Positions 59,101-64,000 of a stretch of 64,000 nt of DNA are shown piece by piece. The notes under the pieces are model-generated. The model was not told the DNA's origin, made no database searches, and was given only the letters and a program-made list of their open reading frames with translations. Position numbers and translations under genes: made by a program. Source of the DNA: Pyrenopolyporus hunteri (taxonomy: Eukaryota > Ascomycota > Sordariomycetes > Xylariales > Hypoxylaceae); NCBI GenBank assembly GCA_902806595.1, contig CADCXC010000037.1, positions 1,054,001 through 1,118,000 of the forward strand. The letters are read 5' to 3'. Numbering within the stretch: position 1 is the stretch's first letter; every line of letters begins with the position of its first letter.

Positions 59101-61810
59101 GAAAACATGATTTGTTTTATGTTCAATAAAGTAGGAATTCTCGAGAAAAGTACTCGCTGTTTCAGCTGTTGACGGTGACGGTGGCGATGGTGACAGTGGC
59201 TACGTAACTAGACTTTCGGAAGCGATTCTTCTTACGGAAGCATTAGCTGCAAGAAGAGAAGGGGAACCAACCCCTTTAAAGAGCTCAATAGCCAGATATT
59301 AGAGCTCATCCTCCTAGGAACGAACCCCCACCCCAACCTCCGGGCCGACATAGCTCTAGGGTTCTTGATAACCATTGGGCAGGGCCATAATGTCGAAGTG
59401 CCACGCCTTCCTTTCTGGCGTATGGCCGACACATGCAAGCCTCCCCCATAGGAGAGTTTGCCGACCCACACACGCGGTGATAGATCGACACTGAATCCTC
59501 CTCGCGGTTCGATTTTCGGCAAGGTGATGGTGTCTTCATCTCAAGGCAGGTTCGTGGACTACTGGCAGATGACGCCTCAGCGCACAAGCTCCCGAGCGTA
59601 ACCGGCTCCCTTCGCTCGTTACCAGTCGACAAAAGCTAGCGACAGGGGTTCCGAAGGACTGGTGCAACCTTGTAGCTTCTAAATCAAGGTGACCATGATC
59701 ACAGCTCATTAGGGAAACCATGACGATGCGCCACGCATGCTCCTCCCACGCCGCTGACCTCGCTGCAACCATCCCATAATGGAGGTCTGGTGACGTTTGA
59801 AGGGTTACGGCACATGTATAACAAAAGGCTGATATCAGCGAATCAGTCTCTCGAGTTCCACCTGATTCGAATGCTCCCACGGTATTTTTCGGCGACAAAC
59901 TGAACCACCCAGCCAGCGGCTAGTTTGGATTGGTCGGGAATGCCCATCTGGTAAGTTTCGGAGAAGGGAGGCCGTGACCCCAGATGAGTGAGCAAAAGGG
60001 CTCAAGGGTCTGGGCGCAGCAGCAACAACAACCTGGATGGGCGGGCAATATCGATATCTTTACTACATCGTCCGTGGTGATCCGACCGAACTGACCGACG
60101 GACTATTTTAACCCAGAGTAGGCTGGCCCTGTGCGGCGCCAAGTCGTGTATGTTTCAGAATAACTATTTGGTCCGACCTTCGACGCGATCGCCAGGGCCA
60201 ATGCGCGTCCCGTGTGCTATAGGAACATCCCAGCATCGCATCGCGGGAGGTCTCTCTAGGCTCTGCACGCCAGGCGGGTAGTCTAATATCGAGTCAGCCG
60301 CATTCCGGGGAATGGCCGTCAGAAGTCGGACGACGTTGCCAGTCTTCTGGAACCCTTCTCTGGATGAGCTTTTAAGCCTCTCAGCTCAGGTCCGCAGAAG
60401 CAACTTGCCGTGTTGAATTCATCCGGACGTAGCACAGCATGGCGCATCCGTCTCCAAAGGAAGAATTCATCTTATCCCGTATCCTAGTTACACACGGCCC
60501 CAACAGTTTGCGACTCGCCTAGGCAAACATTGGAGGCCTTGGACGGCGGACATGGGATAATCGGGCCTAGCATAGAGGGGTCTGAGAGCTGGAATTCGTT
60601 CAAGCGCCGTTGTCGACCTGTGGAACACTTGGGTGGAAACTGTTCCAAGCAAAGCGCCGCACACGATATTAGCGATTATCTGAAAAAGGTAAACAGGTAC
60701 TGAGGTATACTCGGTATGTGGTAACACAGGAAAAGGGCCGTCACGAGTCACGCTCGCATTTTAATGCACCAGTCCAGTACCTGCGTACCTACATACCTCT
60801 ACCCACCTAGGTACCTAGGTAGGTACCTACCTACCTAGGTGTGGACATTAGATGTATACCATGTAAGTGGGTGCCTATTTCCACATGGGGGTCACGGGCA
60901 TCTCGGCTAACTCGTCTCTACGTGAGGTACAGTACACACCTCATGCAGAGGTATCGGCGTGCTTACCTGGTATACTCGGCGGTTGCGACTCCAGCAATAT
61001 TAGATATGTGGTAGACGGAAAGCACCACCAAACCAGGTAGAAACGTGCCTAAGCTTTGTGCTTAGACTTACCTACACGTCGCTTTGGCTCACCTATGCGG
61101 GGGATCGACCCACCTCCCAGGAAGATGCTTTACTTAACAAACCTAACAAGGGAGGGACTCGAAGTACAATCCCTAGCATTTGCTCGGAGGATATACTTAC
61201 TGAGATCCATCCCTGCTGACCCGTGGCCGCATCAATGCTAGACTCTTTCTTGCAGGATTCGATGCCCACTTCGGACAATACGAGGGCTCTGATAGGTCTA
61301 AGACTTACACAACGCCCCACCTGGCTTATACAACCTCGACCAATTGTTATAGCCGGTCAGTTTCTCACTGCTTCTACATATAATGCAGTTATCATCCACT
61401 ACGACTCGCTTAAGCTATCATGTACCTAACGTAACCGAAAGCGTAGGGCTGCGTGAAGAGGATCCGGGCACTTGGACGACTTGGGACGGACAAGAGTCAG
61501 AGTGAGAACAGTTCCCTCACTCAAACTCGTAACAGCGCCGAGATTTTAGCGCAATAAGCCCGTCGAGAGAATATGACGCCATTGCCGACTAGAAAATGGA
61601 GATCGCTCGGTTCTCCCTGGGGCCTGTCTATATCCCTATTCTTCCCGACGTCTTATAGCCCAGGAATTGGCGACTGAAGAGTGCACAAACACAACCAACC
61701 GGTCTCGAACAAAAACTGCCTCATCACGACTTTTCAAAGGGAACATATCACGCTCACCGTATACTAGACCGAAAGCGGGAAGCCGAAAGATAAGAAATAC
61801 CACAGTAGCT
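56193..61810. other. Gene-poor 5.6-kb region
   Basis: The left few hundred bases are the leader/promoter of the gene above. The remainder has dispersed TACC/TAGG clusters (densest at 60,778-60,840), a GGTGAC-rich run near 59,165-59,200 and scattered open frames without recognisable domains. One stretch (59,257-59,440, plus) reads as a plausible protein fragment before a stop and might be a gene remnant. Confidence 0.5.
60778..60842. repeat. Palindromic CCTAGGTACCTAGGT cluster
   Basis: Nested TACCTAGGTA units on both strands form a run that can fold back on itself. It is the clearest example of the dispersed tetranucleotide palindromes in the window. Confidence 0.75.
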
Positions 61811-62756
61811 ATGGCGCCGCTGACTCCACACTGGGACCAACCGTCGCATCCTGACATCCAAGAAGTGATCATCAGCGCGCATGAATTCACGTCCAAGAGC
61901 CTGTCCAAAATCTCGCTTCCGCCCTTCGGTCTGTTCGCGAAGATGGACTTCCCGCCCTGCACCTTGGCCTCCGCGCCGACGTACGCGACGGTGCAGTGCG
62001 GGCGGGACACGCACCTGAACCTGAACAGCGACCTGCTGTACATCAACCACTCGTGCGAGCCGTCGCTCATCTTCGACACGGCCAACCTCCACATCGTCGC
62101 GGGCCCCAGCGGCCTCCGCGCCGGCGAAGAACTGACCGTCCGTCACCTGAGGCGCCAGCACCGGTAAGCCCGCCGCCTCCGCCCCGCAAAAGCTTACCCT
62201 CTTGCCGCAGTTCTTCTACCCGTCCACGGAGTGGCACATGGCCCAGCCCTTCGACTGCGCCTGCGGCAAGCCCTCCTGCCGCGGCCGCATCGCTGGCGCC
62301 AAGGACATGACTAGAGCCCAGCTGGAAGGGGTATGGCTGAACGGCCACATCCGCGAGCTTCTCGAGGAGCGGGACCGCCGCGGCGCGGCCATCGGCAAGG
62401 AAACTGGTCCTGAAAACGGCAGCAGTAGTACTGCTACGGCCGATCGCGATCCGTCGACGGGAGTGGTACCCCCGGAGGACGCCACTGCTCAAGCGCTGAG
62501 AGATGCCTTGAAGCACGCCGAAAAGGTGGTTGAAGCCGCCAGGAGCGCTCTGCAGTCGTACCTCGGCTCAGCGGCGCTAGTAGGCCGCAATAGTGGAAAC
62601 GGCCGCACGAGCGGGAACGACGTACGTGCTAGCGAAGTGGATCGCCTCGGTGGAGCTAGGACTACATTAGCGACCGGATTGACAAGACGTGGTGTCACAT
62701 CACGGGAGCTGAGCGGCGAGATGGGCGGAGATACTATCGTGGTCTCGGGCTCTTAG
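61811..62756 (+). CDS. Small SET-domain protein with post-SET motif
   Basis: Two exons (61,811-62,137; 62,211-62,756) give 290 residues. The conserved C-terminal half of a SET domain is present: LLYINHSCEPSLIFD (the NHS-C AdoMet motif), GLRAGEELTFFYPSTEWHMA (catalytic Tyr region) and a post-SET CxCxxxxC (FDCACGKPSCRG). The N-terminal half of a normal SET domain is short. A helical, Ala-rich tail follows (ALRDALKHAEKVVEAARSAL). Such small fungal SET proteins are presumed lysine methyltransferases; the substrate is unknown. The intron donor is weak (GTCCGT); a stronger GTAAGC donor 26 bases downstream would break the frame. First exon and the start of exon 2 are very GC-rich. Confidence 0.82.
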
Positions 62757-63101
62757 GGAGCGAGCCGTGATTTTGGGGGGTCTTTTTTTTTTTCCGACGC
62801 TTTCTCCGTCGAATTCAACATTCCCCGTATCCGAGTCAGCTCTCAACAGCCTGACTTTTAAAAGATATCGCTCATTCAGACTCGCGGTTACAACCAGAGC
62901 GAGACGTTCTTCGTTGGTAACATTTGTTCATAATACACCTGCACCAACTAGCAGGACCATGCGAAATTCACCAAAGTCTAGCCTAACAGATACGCAACGC
63001 GCAAACTCCATGCATGCTATCGTGATCATTTGACCATGGCCGATAGAACTCAATTACATACCCATTGCCACCCGTACATATCATTAGTTTCTATTTTAAC
63101 A
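62757..63101. other. Short convergent spacer
   Basis: Lies between the 3' ends of the SET-domain gene and the partial gene at the right edge. It opens with a T run at 62,783-62,793. No gene is visible. Confidence 0.6.
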
Positions 63102-64000
63102 TCAGTTCTTTTCTTTTTCATCGTCGCCCCACCGTAACCAGCTGCTTCCCTGTCCCTTCGGAGTGTCGCTCCCAACGCCTTCGGCATATCGGCTCTCTTC
63201 CTCCTCCCATTTCAGCCTCTCCATCCTGGAGCGCGCTAGGAACGCTCTAGCAAATCGCCAGGCTTCAGTGTCGGCAAGGTTCCAAGCCTCGATGGCGCTG
63301 CGCACGCGCTCGTCCTGACCAGCCTCGGCCTTCACTACTTCCCGTGCCCGGTCTAGAAGACTGGGCTCGCGCAAGAGCTCGTCGTCGGATGGGGCCGGCC
63401 CGTCCGCTGGGTTGTGTTTAGGCTTAGGCCGACGCTCCGACGTCTCCGATTTCTCGCCATCGGCCGGGTTCTCCGGGATGTCGAAACCAAACCACCAGTC
63501 CAAGCCGTCAGGTAGAGACTCCTTCTCGGCTGTTAGCCAGAGGGAGTGTGAAGGGGCGTATTCGCCAGCCACGGCATCTTTAAACTTAAGCACGCGCATC
63601 GAAGCCGGTACATCCGTGCCTAGAATGTCCTGGAATACGAGGTAGAGCCATTCATCGCGCTGTTTGATCTCACGCCTAATAAAGGCAAAATCCAGGGTAT
63701 TTCGAAGCGTATCCAAAGTACGCAAGGTGTACGGGTGCGGTACCGTTCCTATGGTATAGAGATCCGTAGCGTTCTGGTAGCGAGCCGGGGTTGTGACCTT
63801 CATAGGATGCGAAGGGTCGCAAGGTGAGCACTTTGGGCGGTTTGGCGGACACGAGGACGGCATCGGGCTATCACTACAGGTCGCAAGCTTAGTTGCCAGG
63901 TCCAGGCCAGGTTTTATCATGTGGGTCGTATGAGTCGGCATCGGCTTAAGCACAGAAATCCCGCCACTGAAAATATCCTGCCAGGTATTATGAAGATGAG
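63102..64000 (-). CDS. Conserved fungal protein of unknown function, C-terminal part
   Basis: The frame is open from the right window edge to a TAA/TAG-type stop at 63,102, so only the C-terminal 298 or so codons are seen and the start lies beyond 64,000. Conserved-looking words are HNTWQDIFSGGISVLKPMP, MPSSCPPNRPKCSPCDPSHP (a Cys/Pro-rich knot), LYTIGTVPHPYTLRTLDTL, FAFIRREIKQRDEWLYLVFQ and LDWWFGFDIPENPADGEKS, followed by a charged tail (RARAFLARSRMERLKWEEEE-like helix). I believe it belongs to a widely kept but uncharacterised ascomycete family; the absent N-terminus may hold membrane segments. No function is claimed. Confidence 0.7.
   Translation of the reverse strand, partial: HLHNTWQDIFSGGISVLKPMPTHTTHMIKPGLDLATKLATCSDSPMPSSCPPNRPKCSPCDPSHPMKVTTPARYQNATDLYTIGTVPHPYTLRTLDTLRNTLDFAFIRREIKQRDEWLYLVFQDILGTDVPASMRVLKFKDAVAGEYAPSHSLWLTAEKESLPDGLDWWFGFDIPENPADGEKSETSERRPKPKHNPADGPAPSDDELLREPSLLDRAREVVKAEAGQDERVRSAIEAWNLADTEAWRFARAFLARSRMERLKWEEEESRYAEGVGSDTPKGQGSSWLRWGDDEKEKN

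Noticed and set aside
59536..59898. 120-codon minus-strand frame
   Set aside because: No domain or conserved word recognised; isolated in a gene-poor region.

Overview
The window is nuclear DNA of a filamentous ascomycete. Genes are split by short (about 50-120 bp) GT...AG introns with CTAAC/CTGAC branch sites, and the proteins are fungal: Stc1-domain protein, DUF7514 protein, RRN6, COA1, MZT1, a polyol/sugar-type MFS carrier. The AT-rich block, with cytosine left almost only in CpG, points to a genome with RIP-like mutation. Together this suggests Pezizomycotina, probably Sordariomycetes; any finer placement would be a guess. I found no bacterial operon, phage, CRISPR array or intact transposon.

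Layout. Bases 1-8,370 are gene-poor: dispersed TACC/TAGG-type short repeats, a block of about 1.9 kb of extreme AT content (1,230-3,110) holding a 20-bp tandem repeat, and a decayed aquaporin gene (5,680-6,532). From 8.4 to 30 kb genes are spaced widely: an Stc1-domain zinc-finger protein, a DUF7514 protein, an MFS sugar transporter, a coiled-coil protein, a mitochondrial PDK-type kinase, sphingosine-1-phosphate lyase, LSM1 and a secreted six-hairpin glycosidase. From 30.8 to 56 kb lies a dense housekeeping stretch: MOB1, a mitochondrial carrier, an LYR/DUF1763 protein, a CHY-RING E3 ligase, MZT1, SPC25, RRN6, a PITH protein, a CCDC25-type protein, mitochondrial uL3m, COA1, RPL26 and a large disordered protein with an eIF4E-binding-type motif. 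Bases 56.2-61.8 kb are nearly gene-free again, followed by a small SET-domain protein and a conserved membrane-region protein cut by the right edge.

The genes do not form one pathway. Local themes are mitotic control (MOB1, then MZT1 and SPC25 adjacent on the same strand), mitochondrial function (carrier, LYR protein, uL3m, COA1, PDK-type kinase) and gene expression (LSM1, RRN6, RPL26, the eIF4E-binding candidate). Several neighbours are divergent pairs with intergenic spacers of roughly 0.4-1.3 kb (SPC25/RRN6, CCDC25-type/uL3m, COA1/RPL26, DPL1/LSM1, glycosidase/MOB1, LYR/CHY-RING).

I rebuilt most genes exon by exon and checked that exon lengths sum to a multiple of three. Start codons are uncertain for the DUF7514 gene and the eIF4E-binding candidate. 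I did not find a clear novel multi-gene system. The best leads are the CpG-sparing AT-rich block, the RIP-like aquaporin pseudogene close to an Stc1-domain gene, a possible GC-AG intron, an overlapping uORF on RRN6 and the eIF4E-binding candidate.
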